Positions 1-9,989 of a stretch of 64,000 bases of DNA are shown in pieces. Position numbers and translations under genes: made by a program. Position 1 is the stretch's first letter; every line of letters begins with the position of its first letter. The stretch is from Torreya grandis (taxonomy: Eukaryota; Streptophyta; Pinopsida; Cupressales; Taxaceae). Under the pieces are notes generated by a model. That model ran no database searches and was not told the DNA's origin. It worked only from the letters and a program-made list of their open reading frames with translations. The stretch covers positions 1,439,001 to 1,503,000 of the forward strand of contig JARHVA010002125.1 of the NCBI GenBank assembly GCA_037957365.1, read 5' to 3'.

Positions 1-239
1 AACCAACAAGTAGGGATTCCCATGTTAAGACCTTATAATGATAACTCATCATTTTCCCATGACCACACTCAAGTACATTAGTGACTGAGACTTACCTTAT
101 TTGGCCCCCCTCCACCATCATCTATTAGCAATAATAGTCTTGTATCTAATCTTGATTTTATAATCACAACCCAATGGTCTAAAATTACCATACCAGGCCC
201 ACAACCACTTTCCACTTCACCCATCATGCAACCCATCAT

Positions 240-829
240 TCAGCCTTGGAATAAGCCATTTAACATTGTTTAAGAAAAGACATTTGATATAGTGTAATAA
301 TTATAAAAAATGCCATCACAAATATCCATTTTAGATTTATTGTGCACATCAACAATCCACTAGAAAATATTGAATGAATACCTTAACCAATCCACTATTT
401 TGAATGACATATCCCCTAACCAATTTCCAGATTTAGTTAGACACCTACCTCCAACCCAACAAGTCACATTAAACTAAAGTGATGTCACCTCTTGGCCCAC
501 TGCATAACAATCCATTATATATTGAATTATATATAATGTGGCATAAAGTGAAATGTGTCCTTATAGATAATGGATTAGGTCTAAACATAGTGTCTCTAAA
601 GCTCATCAAGCTTCTTGGGTACACAACAACATATCTCCAAGCATAAACAATCACCATCAAAGCATATGATAATCAATATCATGAATCATAGGGCACCATT
701 AGCTTTCTAGTTATCATTGGGCCCTTGACTCATGATACCCTTCTCCATGTGTTGGATCTTGATTTGTCATACAATATTCTTCTGGGTAGGTCTTGGTTAC
801 ATGAGATCTGTGCATTTCCATCAACATTG
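240..829 (+). pseudogene. Tat0: pre-protease and aspartic protease fragment of a Tat-like gypsy pol
   Basis: This is a decayed piece of a Ty3/gypsy polyprotein. The protease would cut the gag-pol precursor. Reading the plus strand through stops and frame slips, a pre-protease segment (FDIV, then QISILDLL, positions about 260-330) leads to a protease with the active-site triplet read as D-N-G at 566-574 (LIDNGLGLNIVSL). It ends with the flap/C-terminal signature SYNILLGRSWLH near 770-800 and a segment resembling the conserved A-x-PSTLH. This order is typical of plant Tat-type pol. The reading stops at 829, where Tat1 is inserted, and resumes at 13365 with the downstream linker. The 5' part of the element lies before the window. 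The D-N-G triplet and the stops make it non-functional. Confidence 0.75.
825..829. repeat. Left target-site duplication of Tat1 (CATTG)
   Basis: The five bases CATTG directly precede the first LTR base (TGTTGTCCCC at 830). The same five bases follow the last base of the downstream LTR at 13365-13369. This proves one integration event and fixes both element ends. Confidence 0.93.
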
Positions 830-1079
830 TGTTGTCCCCCAAAAAATATCACTCATTTTTGGGACAACATTTAAACTATTTTGGTCCTACTGACCAAAAT
901 TGTCTCTTCCATTTTCAAAATTTGTCCTCGGCATTCAAATTCCTTATTTTTCAAGCTTCTCAAGAATCTATGGACTCTACAGGCAGGTTCATTTCTGCAG
1001 GTTCAAAGGCTTCTATAGGAAGGTTGAATCAAAAGAATCAGTTTCCAACACTTAGTCATTTTTGTGATTAGTTTAGCAC

Positions 1080-1640
1080 CTTGGTTCAATCAAAAATCTC
1101 CATCGGCAAACATCTAAGCAAAGATCCAACCATTGAACCATTGAACCTTGAACCATTTTGGTTCAATAGGTTTAACAAGTTCAAAGGTTCAACGTCATTG
1201 ACAAGAGTTAAGCACTTCATCAAGGTTCAAAGTTCAAACACTTCAAGGTTCAATGGCTTCAAAACACTTATCAAAAAGAAGAAGGCTTGAACCATTGAAC
1301 CATTGAACCACTTTGGTTCAAAGGTTTAATGGGTTCAAGGTTCAATACGTTCAACGCATTTGGTTCAATGAAGGAATTTCCAAATGACTTAGCCAAATCA
1401 AAGGGAATGAACCATTGAACTGTTGAACCAAAGCTTGGTTCAATGCTTTGGTTCAATCAAATGGTTCACTCATTCAATTCATCAAATGGTTCATCCGCTT
1501 GGTTTAAACTTGGTTCATCAACTTAGTTCAAATCTTGGTTCATCGGCTTGGTTTAATCAAAAGGTTTAAGGCTTGGTTCAAAGCATGGTTCAAATCTTGG
1601 TTCAATGGATTGGTTCAAAGGAGCAGTTCAATGCAAAATT
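1080..1640. repeat. TTGGTTCAA / TTGAACCA motif array in Tat1 U3
   Basis: Tens of direct and inverted copies of a 9-10 bp core (TTGGTTCAA, or TTGAACCA on the other strand) are scattered at short, irregular intervals. The same array recurs in the 3' LTR at about 11020-11560. Inverted neighbours such as GAACCATTGAACC could form small hairpins. Confidence 0.85.
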
Positions 1641-2041
1641 TCAAGAGAGCTTCCCGAAGGACAAGTGCCCTTGCGGAGGACACTTGATTGACAAAAGCAC
1701 CCTTCGAAAGGGTCATTTTCAAGCAAGCCACAAAGGTAATTCTTTCAGATTTTTGTTTAAGGTAGTCAAAAAAGACTAAGGCAAGAAACAATTCTTTTAG
1801 ACTTTCTTTCCAAAGGAATTCCTTCAGACAAAAATTCTGAAGGAATTTGGGAAAGCAGTTGCAGGAGGAAATCTCGAAGGATTTTTCAAAGGCAAAGTGA
1901 TTGAAACAATTTCATGGACTTTTTGTTCGCAAGAAATATCCATAGACTTTTTGTCCATGAGAAATGTCCATAGAATTTTTGTCTATGGGAATTTTTTCAT
2001 GGGAAAATGCCCACAGAGAAAGCCCAAGGAAAATTCCCATG

Positions 2042-2046
2042 GGAAA
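2042..2046. repeat. Left target-site duplication of the copia element (GGAAA)
   Basis: GGAAA lies at 2042-2046 and again at 5975-5979, immediately outside the copia LTR termini. Joining across the pair restores the Tat1 LTR sequence as seen in the uninterrupted copy near 11965. Confidence 0.93.
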
Positions 2047-2775
2047 TGTTATGGTGTAGAGCTAAAAGCTTCAACTGTTTGCACACACATGAAGAAAGGA
2101 TGCTGAAGAACCAGAGCCACTGGCGTCGGCAGTATGACCGACGTCAGTTAGATGCAGTGGAGAAGGAGACCGGCGATGGCAGAGGGTCGGCCGACGTCGG
2201 CAGCACCAGACAAGTAGGGACCGATGTCGGTCACCTGTGCGATCCAGAACTGCTATTTACGAACAGTCAGTTAGTTAAACTGAGTGTTTGCATGCTAAGG
2301 GACTATTTTAAGTCGCGAGCTATGTGTCTAATTTTAGTAGTTAGATGTCTATTTTTGTAACCATGGGATTCTATTTAAAGAACCATGAGGCATGTATTGT
2401 AATTATCATATTGATCAAGTAAGAGCATTGAAGCAAGCAAGGTCAAGGAGATCTACAGGTGTAAGGTCAAGGAGATCAGCTATAGCATTCAAGGAGGGAT
2501 TGTAACTCAGGTTTTAGAGTTGGTTTTGTGTTGAGCAAGAGAGAGAGGGAAGAAGGTCTTGAGGTGTGGCAAGCCTTTGAGGTGGAGGGAGAAGTGGCAT
2601 CTTCCTTATTTGTATTTTCTTCTAGTATTATCTAATACAATTGTGTGTATTGTCTCTCAAATTCTTTGTTGTCTCATGTTTCTAGTTTCTTAATCATTCT
2701 GGTATAATTTCTGTGTTCAATTGCTCATATATAAGTAATCAATTATGCTACCATTGGATAAGGGGCCTCCTAACA
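2047..2775 (+). repeat. Copia 5' LTR (729 bp)
   Basis: It starts TGTTATGGTG, ends CCTCCTAACA, and aligns without length change to 5246-5974. The first 250 bp are GC-richer and hold palindromic CCGACGTCGG-type motifs. Differences between the two LTRs are concentrated there, at CpG sites. Confidence 0.93.
2115..2240. promoter_or_regulatory. Cluster of palindromic CCGACGTCGG-type motifs in the copia U3
   Basis: The segment carries ACCGACGTCAG, GCCGACGTCGGC and ACCGATGTCGGT within about 100 bp. Each full palindrome contains RCCGAC on both strands plus a central GACGTC. RCCGAC is the known core bound by plant DREB/CBF factors and GACGTC is a bZIP C-box core. That these act as enhancers here is inference. 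Confidence 0.5.
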
Positions 2776-2777
2776 GT

Positions 2778-2789
2778 TGGTATCAGAGC
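2778..2789 (+). other. Copia primer-binding site (initiator tRNA-Met)
   Basis: TGGTATCAGAGC starts two bases after the 5' LTR end. This is the standard plant copia site complementary to the 3' end of initiator methionine tRNA, where minus-strand cDNA synthesis begins. Confidence 0.95.
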
Positions 2790-2867
2790 TACAGTTTGTA
2801 GGAAGCAGGTTATTGTTTTTGATTACAGGGCATTCACAGGGTTTTCTGATTGAGTGGGAGTTCAGCA

Positions 2868-4094
2868 ATGGCAGAAGAAAGTAAGCTACGAATGGAGAAG
2901 TTTAACGGCAAGAATTATCAACACTGGAGGATGCAAATTGAGGACTATCTGTATCAGAAGGATCTATACTTACCGTTGGGTGGGGTTGCATGCAAGCCCA
3001 CAGATATGAAGGATGAAGAATGGAGTGTTCTTGATCGGAAGGCTCTCGGTTCCATAAGGTTGAGTCTTGGAGCTTCTGTGATTTCCAGCTTATCACAGTG
3101 CAAAACAATGGAAGAGTTGATAAAGTCCTTGGCAAATTTATACGAAAAGCCCTCGGCTTCTAATAAGGTATACCTTATGAAGCAGCTATTTACTTTGCAA
3201 ATGCAGGAAGGTGGTTCGGTACATACTCATCTCAGTGATTTCCATGGTTTGGTAAACCAATTAGCTTTAGTCAACATTGTTTTTGATGATGAGGTAAAGG
3301 CTCTCTTGATTTTATGTTCCTTGCCTGAAAGTTGGGACGGTATGGTTATGGCAGTAAGTAACTCTGCATCTACTTCTAAAATCTTAAAAGTTGATGATGT
3401 TGTGAGTGTGATCTTGAATGAAGAAATACGCAGGAGAAGCACAGGTGAATCATCAGGGAACGCTCTAAGTGCGGAAAGCAGAGGAAGGCAAAAGGAGAAG
3501 ATTGAGCAAGGGAAATCAAGGTCGGGAAGGAGATCTAAGTCCAAAGGTATTACCTGCTGGTTTTGTGGAAAGAAAGGACATACAAAGAAGGAGTGTTGGT
3601 TGAGAGATAAAGAGAATCAACATGCAAGTATTGAAGAAGCAAAGGATGCAAATATTGTGGTACAGGATGCTCTCATACTTTCTTTGGATAGTCACGTAGG
3701 ATCATGGATATTAGATTCTGGTTCATCTTTTCATGCATCCCCAAATAGAGATTTGTTTCATGAGTATGAACAGGGAGACTTTGGAGTTCTTTATTTAGGG
3801 GATGGTACGCCTTGTCAGATAGTTGGCAAAGGGAAAGTGCAGCTGAGATTGCAGATTGACAACACATGGGTGTTGAAGGAGGTCATGCATGTTCCAATTC
3901 TGAAGCAGAGTTTGATTTCTGTAGGAAGGTTGGGTGATGAGGGATGCACAATAACCCTCACAGCGGATTCTTGGAAGGTTACCAAGGGAGCACTTGTTTT
4001 GGCAAGAGGTAAGAAAGTAGGTACTCTTTATCTATCTACTTGTATTACTGATTCTACTTCTGGTACAGATTCAAAGATGTGGTCTAATAGGTAG
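2868..4094 (+). CDS. Copia gag-protease polyprotein, intact frame of 408 residues
   Basis: The N-terminal gag (UBN2/copia-type, opening after MAEESKLRMEKFNGKNY) spans about residues 1-200 and would build the virus-like particle. A basic Arg/Ser/Lys stretch (about 195-228) leads to a CCHC zinc knuckle with C230, C233, H238 and C243, which binds the element RNA. A retropepsin domain follows, with active-site D283 in DSGSS and the strand LISVGRL downstream. I chose the ATG at 2868, about 80 bp after the primer-binding site; the frame is open from 2850 without an ATG. The stop TAG at 4092 falls inside the GAG-pre-integrase motif (R-stop-GHMNKKGMEVL, where family members read RLGHM). The full-length protein would therefore have continued into integrase. 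This is the only long undisturbed retroelement frame in the window. Confidence 0.9.
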   Translation: MAEESKLRMEKFNGKNYQHWRMQIEDYLYQKDLYLPLGGVACKPTDMKDEEWSVLDRKALGSIRLSLGASVISSLSQCKTMEELIKSLANLYEKPSASNKVYLMKQLFTLQMQEGGSVHTHLSDFHGLVNQLALVNIVFDDEVKALLILCSLPESWDGMVMAVSNSASTSKILKVDDVVSVILNEEIRRRSTGESSGNALSAESRGRQKEKIEQGKSRSGRRSKSKGITCWFCGKKGHTKKECWLRDKENQHASIEEAKDANIVVQDALILSLDSHVGSWILDSGSSFHASPNRDLFHEYEQGDFGVLYLGDGTPCQIVGKGKVQLRLQIDNTWVLKEVMHVPILKQSLISVGRLGDEGCTITLTADSWKVTKGALVLARGKKVGTLYLSTCITDSTSGTDSKMWSNR

Positions 4095-5230
4095 GGTCAC
4101 ATGAATAAGAAGGGAATGGAAGTTCTTGACTCAAAAGGTATGTGTTCAAATTTAGAAGGCATGGATAGAATTCATTACAGGAAAAGAAAATTTGATGCTT
4201 TTGACAAGAACAGGGATGTCTTGGTGTTTTTGGAGGAGATGAAGGCCAGAGAACAGTTACAGGCAGTAAATAAATCTGAGCAGGGCAGCATGGATAGAGA
4301 TTTGATCCAAGAAGAGCTCACGGATGAAGAATTCATCACTCACAGGAACACACAGGCACCGATGTCGGTTACCTAGAACCGACGTCGGTCAGTCAGACAC
4401 TGACTTCGGTCTTGTGCAAACCAGCAGGGTCGGTAGGTCGGGCAGGATAAGTCCGATGTCGGACATCAAGACCGACATCGGCAGGGAGGACACCGGCGTC
4501 AGCCAGGGGTAACGACATCGGTAGTCAGGATCAGTGCAGGGAACCGACATCGGTCGGGAGCAGACTGGGAGTTGGCCGAGATTGGTCACTAGAATGGATG
4601 TTGGGTGGATCTATGAGTCTCAAACACCCATACAGAGGTCAGAAAAGGTATGTGAACCTCATATTCGTTGTTCACCTTCTTTATATTGCTTACTGTTAGT
4701 CATGAACTAGGAAGATGGAGGAAGCAATGCAGGTAGAATCCAGAAACAGTGGGAGCTTGACATGGATGAGGAGTGTGAGTCCTTGGAGTAGAGCCAAACA
4801 GGTACTTGTTGGTGGAGTTGTCAACTGGATAGAGGGATGGATTCCTGTTTTAGAGAAGATAGTGGATGGACATCTGAGACAAAAGGCTATGGTATATGGT
4901 CTTGAGTTAGCTACATGGCAATGGAGGTTTGACCATTGTATTTTATCTTTACCAGGTTGGATAATATTAGCTACATTATCCTGTTACTATATTGTGTTAC
5001 TTTTTGCAGGGTTGCATATACAGGGAGTTTTTTGAGCTAAGGGTAGAGTTGGTTCAGAAGTATGTCATGAAGAATTTGGGAGCAGCAAAATTCTTATGGC
5101 ATAGGTGACAGGTATAACATCACAAGTTTGCGTGGTGGTTGGTCTTCAAGGGTGATTTTGAAGAGGAATACAGGGCCTAAGGAACAAAATAGATAGTGTA
5201 CAGGTACAGGTACAGGTTGTAGTTGTTTAT
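4095..5230 (+). pseudogene. Copia pol remnants: pre-integrase and RT scraps around a large deletion
   Basis: Downstream of the gag-protease stop, GHMNKKGMEVLDSKG (about 4098-4140) is the GAG-pre-integrase motif. The integrase core is gone. A GC-rich block with repeated CCGACATCGG motifs follows at 4355-4590. A fragment reading MDEECESLE (about 4762-4790) resembles the start of copia RT (MDEEMxSLxxNxTW). KYVMKNLGAAKFLW (about 5059-5100) resembles the RT motif MKDLGAAKKILGM. No YVDD motif and no RNase H are visible. Only these short conserved strings support the assignment. Confidence 0.6.
4355..4590. repeat. GC-rich array of CCGAYRTCGG palindromes inside the copia element
   Basis: About eight imperfect copies of ACCGACRTCGGT lie at 15-60 bp spacing (near 4358, 4379, 4400, 4450, 4469, 4513, 4543 and 4575). 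They match the motifs found in the LTR U3. The block sits where integrase should be, so it may have been copied or captured from LTR-like sequence. Confidence 0.7.
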
Positions 5231-5231
5231 C

Positions 5232-5245
5232 TCCAAGTGGGAGAT
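5232..5245 (+). other. Copia polypurine tract
   Basis: CCAAGTGGGAGAT abuts the 3' LTR start TGTTAAGG at 5246. The AAGTGGGAGAT form is the usual copia plus-strand primer. Confidence 0.88.
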
Positions 5246-5974
5246 TGTTAAGGTGTGGAGCTAAAAGCTTCAACTGTTTTCACACACATGAAGAAAGGAT
5301 GCTGAAGAACTAGAGCCACCGGCGTCGGCAGTATGACCGACATCGGTCAGATGCAGTGGAGAAGGAGACTGGTGACGACAGAGGGTCAGCCGATGTCGGC
5401 AGCACCAGACAAGCAGGGACCGACGTCGGTCGCCTGTGCGGTCCAGAACTGTTGTTTACGAATAGTCAGTTAGTTAAATCGAGTGTTTGCATGCTAAGGG
5501 ACTATTTTAAGTCACGAGCTGTGTGTCTAATTTTAGTAGTTAGATGTCTATTTTTGTAACCATGGGATTCTATTTAAAGAACCATGAGGCATGTATTGTA
5601 ATTATCATATTGATCAAGTAAGAGCATTGAGGCAAGCAAGGTCAAGGAGATCTACAGGTGTAAGGTCAAGGAGATCAGCTATAGCATTCAAGGAGGGATT
5701 GTAACTCAGGTTTTAGAGTTGGTTTTGTGTTGAGCAAGAGAGAGAGGGAAGAAGGTCTTGAGGTGTGGCAAGCCTTTGAGGTGGAGGGAGAAGTGGCATC
5801 TTCCTTATTTGTATTTTCTTCTAGTATTATCTAATACAATTGTGTGTATTGTCTCTCAAATTCTTTGTTGTCTCATGTTTCTAGTTTCTTAATCATTCTG
5901 GTATAATTTCCATGTTCAATTGCTCATATATAAGTAATCAATTGTGCTACTGTTGGATAAGGGGCCTCCTAACA
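5246..5974 (+). repeat. Copia 3' LTR (729 bp)
   Basis: It is the same length as the 5' LTR, begins TGTTAAGGTG and ends CCTCCTAACA. It carries the same palindrome cluster at about 5325-5435 (ACCGACATCGGT, GCCGATGTCGGC, ACCGACGTCGGT). It is followed by the right GGAAA duplication at 5975-5979. Confidence 0.93.
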
Positions 5975-5979
5975 GGAAA

Positions 5980-7359
5980 TGTCCGCAAGAATGTCCGTGA
6001 GAGACTCCAAAGAAAAGGCCGTCAAAGGACCCTGAAGGGCAGGTGCCCTTATGAGGGACTCTCAACTACCAACTTAAAGGATACTTCCCCAAAGTTGAAG
6101 GGTCACCTTCCCTTCAGGAGGATGCAAAATAGGAAATTTGAAGAAGGACCAAGGGGTGACGTACCCAAAGATGTCAAATTCAAGAACAGTGAACTAGCCA
6201 TTGAAAATTTAAGTGTATTCATGGGTGCACGAATGTCAATTTCAAAGCTCATAAAATAGCTGTTGATCTTTGTAATCTATAGACCCAAATGCATTCACAG
6301 GCTTTAAGGCCAAGACCAGCAGGAAGTGACTAAGGGGTAGAACATCAAATTGAATCAAGGACCCGATTCAATTAACTAGAAAAGGAGGAATGATGAAGAA
6401 GGATCAGATTGCCAAGTAGACATTGAAAGATGCAAACTTGTAATAGCATGACTTGTTTCTCTATATTGAGAAAAGCAAATGGGTAGATGCCCCTAAATTC
6501 TAGCCTATCTTCTTAACAAATTTCAATGCAACATGATGTGTTAATGTTCTCGAGTCCTTCTTGAAGAGGCTATATAAGGGACTCTCTTTTATTGTAAATG
6601 TATCTCTTTTTGACAATCAAAAATGAAACTCTGCCCAAATTGCAAGGCATTACTAAGACTTTGAGCTTAGATTGCTGATCATATTTTGTTATTGGAATAA
6701 GAAAGAAAGTGAATTTTCAGACTTTATGTTGTGATATCTTTGTTATTGGGGAAACTATTCTTATGTCTTTTTCCTTGATATATTTTATGTTCTTTTAATT
6801 CAACAAGTAGAATTAGTGAAAGTAGTCAGGAAGGTGTCCTAAAGAGTCAACCGTGGAGAGACTTTATGCCCCCATAATTGCCTTTAGTGTGTTTTCTTTT
6901 CATTTCTATGTAAAGGACCTTGGGATGACTTTGTGCCCTCATTGTCCTTCGTATCTTACTCTTGAGCAATTTAGGTGGAGACTTTGTGATGCATCTCGAT
7001 TTGCTAGTTACTACGTCCTTAGTTACATTTTGCTTTTACTACCAAGAGTATTCTTGTGGCTGGCTGAATAGTACTTCTGAAAGAAGAGGAGTGTTTTCTA
7101 TCATTTCCCTTGAGTTTTTCCTTTGATCCACACGCATCATCTCTGAAAAAAGAGAGATGGATGGTTTGTCCTACCCTTGAGTATTATTTTCTATTTATAT
7201 ATATAACATATCCATAGGGAACCTCCCCTTGATGAGAGGAGAGATTAGTCCCCTTTTGATGTGGTAAACCTACACATTTGGATGACCAATCTTCCTAATT
7301 TGGCTGATCAGACCTATTTTGTTTATCAATACATTGATCGACAAAATATTCAACCAATA
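5980..7359 (+). repeat. Tat1 5' LTR, second part (U3 end, R, U5)
   Basis: This continues the LTR after the copia insert and matches 11966-13364. It holds a TATA box (CTATATAAGG at 6570) followed by the presumed R-U5 of about 760 bp. The U5 contains the AGGGAACCTCCCC block also found in the Pal2 LTRs. It ends CAACCAATA, where the 3' LTR has CAACCAACA, a likely C-to-T decay. Short frames inside are not convincing genes. Confidence 0.9.
6570..6579 (+). promoter_or_regulatory. TATA box of the Tat1 5' LTR
   Basis: CTATATAAGG is the only good TATA box in the LTR and is conserved in the 3' LTR at 12568. Transcription would start about 25-30 bp downstream (about 6600), which defines the beginning of R. 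This position matters for interpreting Pal2. Confidence 0.7.
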
Positions 7360-7611
7360 GTTTTTAGCAACTCCGCTAAGGATATACATAATCTTGTGCA
7401 ATTTAGAACCTCAAGTTTCAGATTGAAACATCACCTGTGTCTTACCCATTATCATTATAACCCTTATCCATTACAGATTCTGGTGACTCTATTACTTGTC
7501 TTACCCATTATTCATTATAGCCTTACCATTCACCTCCACACTAACTGGGAAATAATGTGCAGTTCAAAGCCTCAAGCTTCAAACTAAAGCAAGGTCAATT
7601 CTTTTCTATTT
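7360..7611 (+). other. Tat1 leader with degenerate primer-binding site
   Basis: Right after the LTR, about 7363-7380 (TTTAGCAACTCCGCTAAGGA) reads like a decayed form of the TGGCGACTCCGCTGGGGA-type site that I recall from Tat elements, with several G-to-A changes. The Pal2 equivalent keeps GACGACTCC. The rest of the leader is non-coding. Confidence 0.5.
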
Positions 7612-9247
7612 TTGTTTCACAATCTAGCAGATTCAAGGTATACACAAAGCCAAAGGGCTAAAGGTATTGTTGACCCTGTGTTCGAGTTGGTACAGCAAAG
7701 TGATTTTGATCTGTTTTCTTCACCATCTCATCTCCAACAAACCAAGAGCTTTCCTCCTAATAAAGTTAGATCTCCATTGCCAGATGAAGTATCTACTTCT
7801 ATTGTTGATAAAGCTTTGACAATAATTACCCCTCTGAGATTTGTTATTCATCCTTTTCATAATCTTATAATGGTAGTTCAAGGCCCCTGGGGTAATTCTT
7901 TTGGTCCTCTCAATCTTACTCCACATCTACATGAGCTTCCACATAGTTCAAGGAAGAATTTCCTCAAATTCTATGGTGATGGGAAAGTTCATCCTAATGA
8001 ACACATTACAGCCTTCAGCATAGCTTGTGGTGTAGTTGGAGTGGAATTTGAAGATGTAGCAGTCAGGCTATTTGTAGAAGCATTACAAGGTGCTGCTATA
8101 GATTAGTTTTATCATCTACAAGCTCGGTTAGCAACTGATTGGAATACCCTCAAAGCTAAGTTTAAAGCTAGATTCAAACCTACAGAAGATGCACATGCAC
8201 TTCTAGCTCAACTTACAGATGAAGAAAGAGCCTCATGAACTAATGAGAGACTTCATAGCCAAATTTGACAAACTAAGGAATAGAATTCCTATAATTGCTT
8301 GACCTACAGCTGAGAATCTCAAATGCTTCTTCATTAATTCTCAGTTACTTGAAGTCAGTTTTCTTTTGAGACGTGCTGGTCAAATAGATCTTGCTGTAGC
8401 TCAACTTTTGGCCACTGAGGTAGAATATGATCTCATCTTAGCAAGGAAGATAAGAAGAGATCCAAATAGAAATAGATCCTCATCATCTTCTGAATATTCA
8501 TCTATAGGCACCATTGATCCAATGGTGCAAAAGCTGGCAAATGAAGTGCTAGCCTTGAAAAGACAAATTGCACAAGGAATGTCTTTTGCTCCTTCATACA
8601 GAGATATGCTAAGAATGACATTTCCAAATCAGTCATATCAAGGCAATGCTACCAGGAATCAAGGGCAGCCAGATCATTTTCCTCCCCCACAAGGGAAACT
8701 TGCCCTTGAAGTTCCTCCAACCAACTCAGTAGTTGGATATTTGGAAATAGATCATGCTTTCTCTTTCCAACCTAAGTTTGAGAAAGAAAATGATGTTGAT
8801 TTCTTCATAGAGGATCAAGAAGAATCAACTGGCAACTCCCACATTAGTTTCCTGAACTACCAGGATGAACCTAGAAGTAAAAGAGAAGTTATTGATGGAT
8901 CATATGTAGTGTTTACTAGGTCCAAGAACCAATCAATCTAGCAAGCTGATAAAAATAAAATAAAGGAGCAACCTCAACTAACAATTACAATTTTTAAGCG
9001 TGGAACCACTCTACCTTTCCAGTCAAAGGATCTAGTGATCACCCAAAATGTAAGTACATCAATTTCACTTTCACCTTCTACTTCAATTTCACAAACCAAC
9101 CCTCCTCCCATCCCTCCTAAAACCCAAAAGGTTGAAATGCCTTCCTCTATACCTAGCTCAATTTAGCCATTTGACATAATTGATCATGTCAAAAAGACAA
9201 AAATACAAATGTCTAAATTTGAATATTTGCAGTCTAACCCTGATTAA
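7612..9247 (+). pseudogene. Tat1 gag, broken by one frameshift and several stops
   Basis: Gag forms the particle shell. The retrotransposon gag core is visible: LHELPHSSRKNFLKFYGDGK, then ITAFSIACGV, LFVEALQGAAIDxF and TLKAKFKARFKP (about 7930-8190). A frame slip near 8236 moves the reading to the frame used by the rest of the polyprotein (HELMRDFIAKFDKL, then FLLRRAGQIDLAVAQLLATEVEYDLI). A low-complexity Ser/Pro-rich C-terminus follows. In-frame stops occur at 8939 and in the linker before protease. I see no CCHC zinc knuckle, which is unusual for plant gypsy gag. The last gag part (SHISFLNYQDEP...DGSYVVFTRSKNQS) is shared with Pal2. Confidence 0.8.
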
Positions 9248-9850
9248 TTGAATAAGTTGGTCCAATATGTCAAGAACCAAACCATCCTTGTAGGACAAAA
9301 AGATAAAAAGGTAACTCATGATTCTCTAAAGAACACACCCATTCTGAATAATCTTTTCATTACTCCTCTAGCTGCTCCTGGAAAAATAGAACCTTTCTAT
9401 GTTTCCCTGTTAATAAATGGTCACAAGCTGAGTAACTATATTATAGACTCAGGCACATCTGACAATGTCATGCCTGCTAAAGTAGCTGAGTCTCTGGGCC
9501 TCACACTGACCAAGACATTTAGGAGATGTTTCTCCATGGAAAACAAGCAAGTATCATTGTTGGGGCAAATCAAAGATGCCCAATTTGCATTGGCAACCTT
9601 TCCAGACAAGAGAATCATGATGACTGTCTTGGTGGCTGACGTCCCAGCATCCTATGGAATTTTGCTTAGATGAAATTTTTGCCAGGATGTGGGAGGAGAA
9701 TTAAGCATGGACCTATCTAAGGCAAGGATCCCTGTCAAAGGGATAATGAAGAGATTTCTCCCTAAAAAGGAAGCAAAATATGTGGTCACCCAAACGTCAA
9801 CCCCTGTAACACAAATTCTATTTGAGTCTTCAGGTAGGGGTAATTATTTC
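9248..9850 (+). pseudogene. Tat1 aspartic protease region
   Basis: The retropepsin-like domain has its active site in IIDSGTSDNVMP (about 9440-9475). The conserved partners are FSMENKQVSLLGQIKDA, TVLVADVPASYGILL and the segment GGELSMDLSKARIPV. The frame is shared with the C-terminal half of gag, so gag and pol were one polyprotein. A single stop (TGA at 9671) interrupts it just after GILLR. The catalytic triad DSG is intact. The domain continues without a gap into an RNase H fold. Confidence 0.85.
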
Positions 9851-9989
9851 TTGACCATAGAGGATTTTCATGTTTTTATAGATGAAAATCTTGTATTTGA
9901 CAATCTAAAAATTGATCCAAATAAGACTTCAAGAGAATTAGTAGGGTGTAGTACAAATAAGGAAGGATCTTCCATCTCTAATGAAGATA

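Larger units (their letters stand above)
830..2046 (+). repeat. Tat1 5' LTR, first part (U3)
   Basis: This segment matches 10785 onward in the 3' LTR. It begins TGTTGTCCCC and is rich in short copies of TTGGTTCAA and its complement TTGAACCA between about 1080 and 1640. It stops where the copia element enters after GGAAA at 2042-2046. Short open frames here show no protein similarity that I can see and look like chance products of the repeat array. Confidence 0.9.
2047..5974 (+). mobile_element. Ty1/copia LTR retrotransposon, internally deleted
   Basis: This is a 3.9-kb element with two 729-bp LTRs (2047-2775 and 5246-5974), both TGTTA...TAACA. It has a primer-binding site for initiator tRNA-Met at 2778 and a polypurine tract just before 5246. 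Only gag, zinc knuckle and protease form an intact frame. Integrase, RT and RNase H are reduced to scraps. It is inserted in the Tat1 5' LTR and so is younger than Tat1. The equal LTR lengths and visibly similar sequence suggest it is fairly young. Mobility would depend on enzymes from a full-length relative. Confidence 0.93.

Noticed and set aside
829..1071. Open frame at the start of the Tat1 LTR
   Set aside because: It crosses the LTR boundary and has no protein similarity; the LTR repeat structure explains it.
5912..6259. 115-residue frame spanning the copia/Tat1 junction
   Set aside because: It starts in the copia LTR and continues in the Tat1 LTR, so it is an accident of nesting; the similar frame at 11895-12257 is the same LTR without the insertion.
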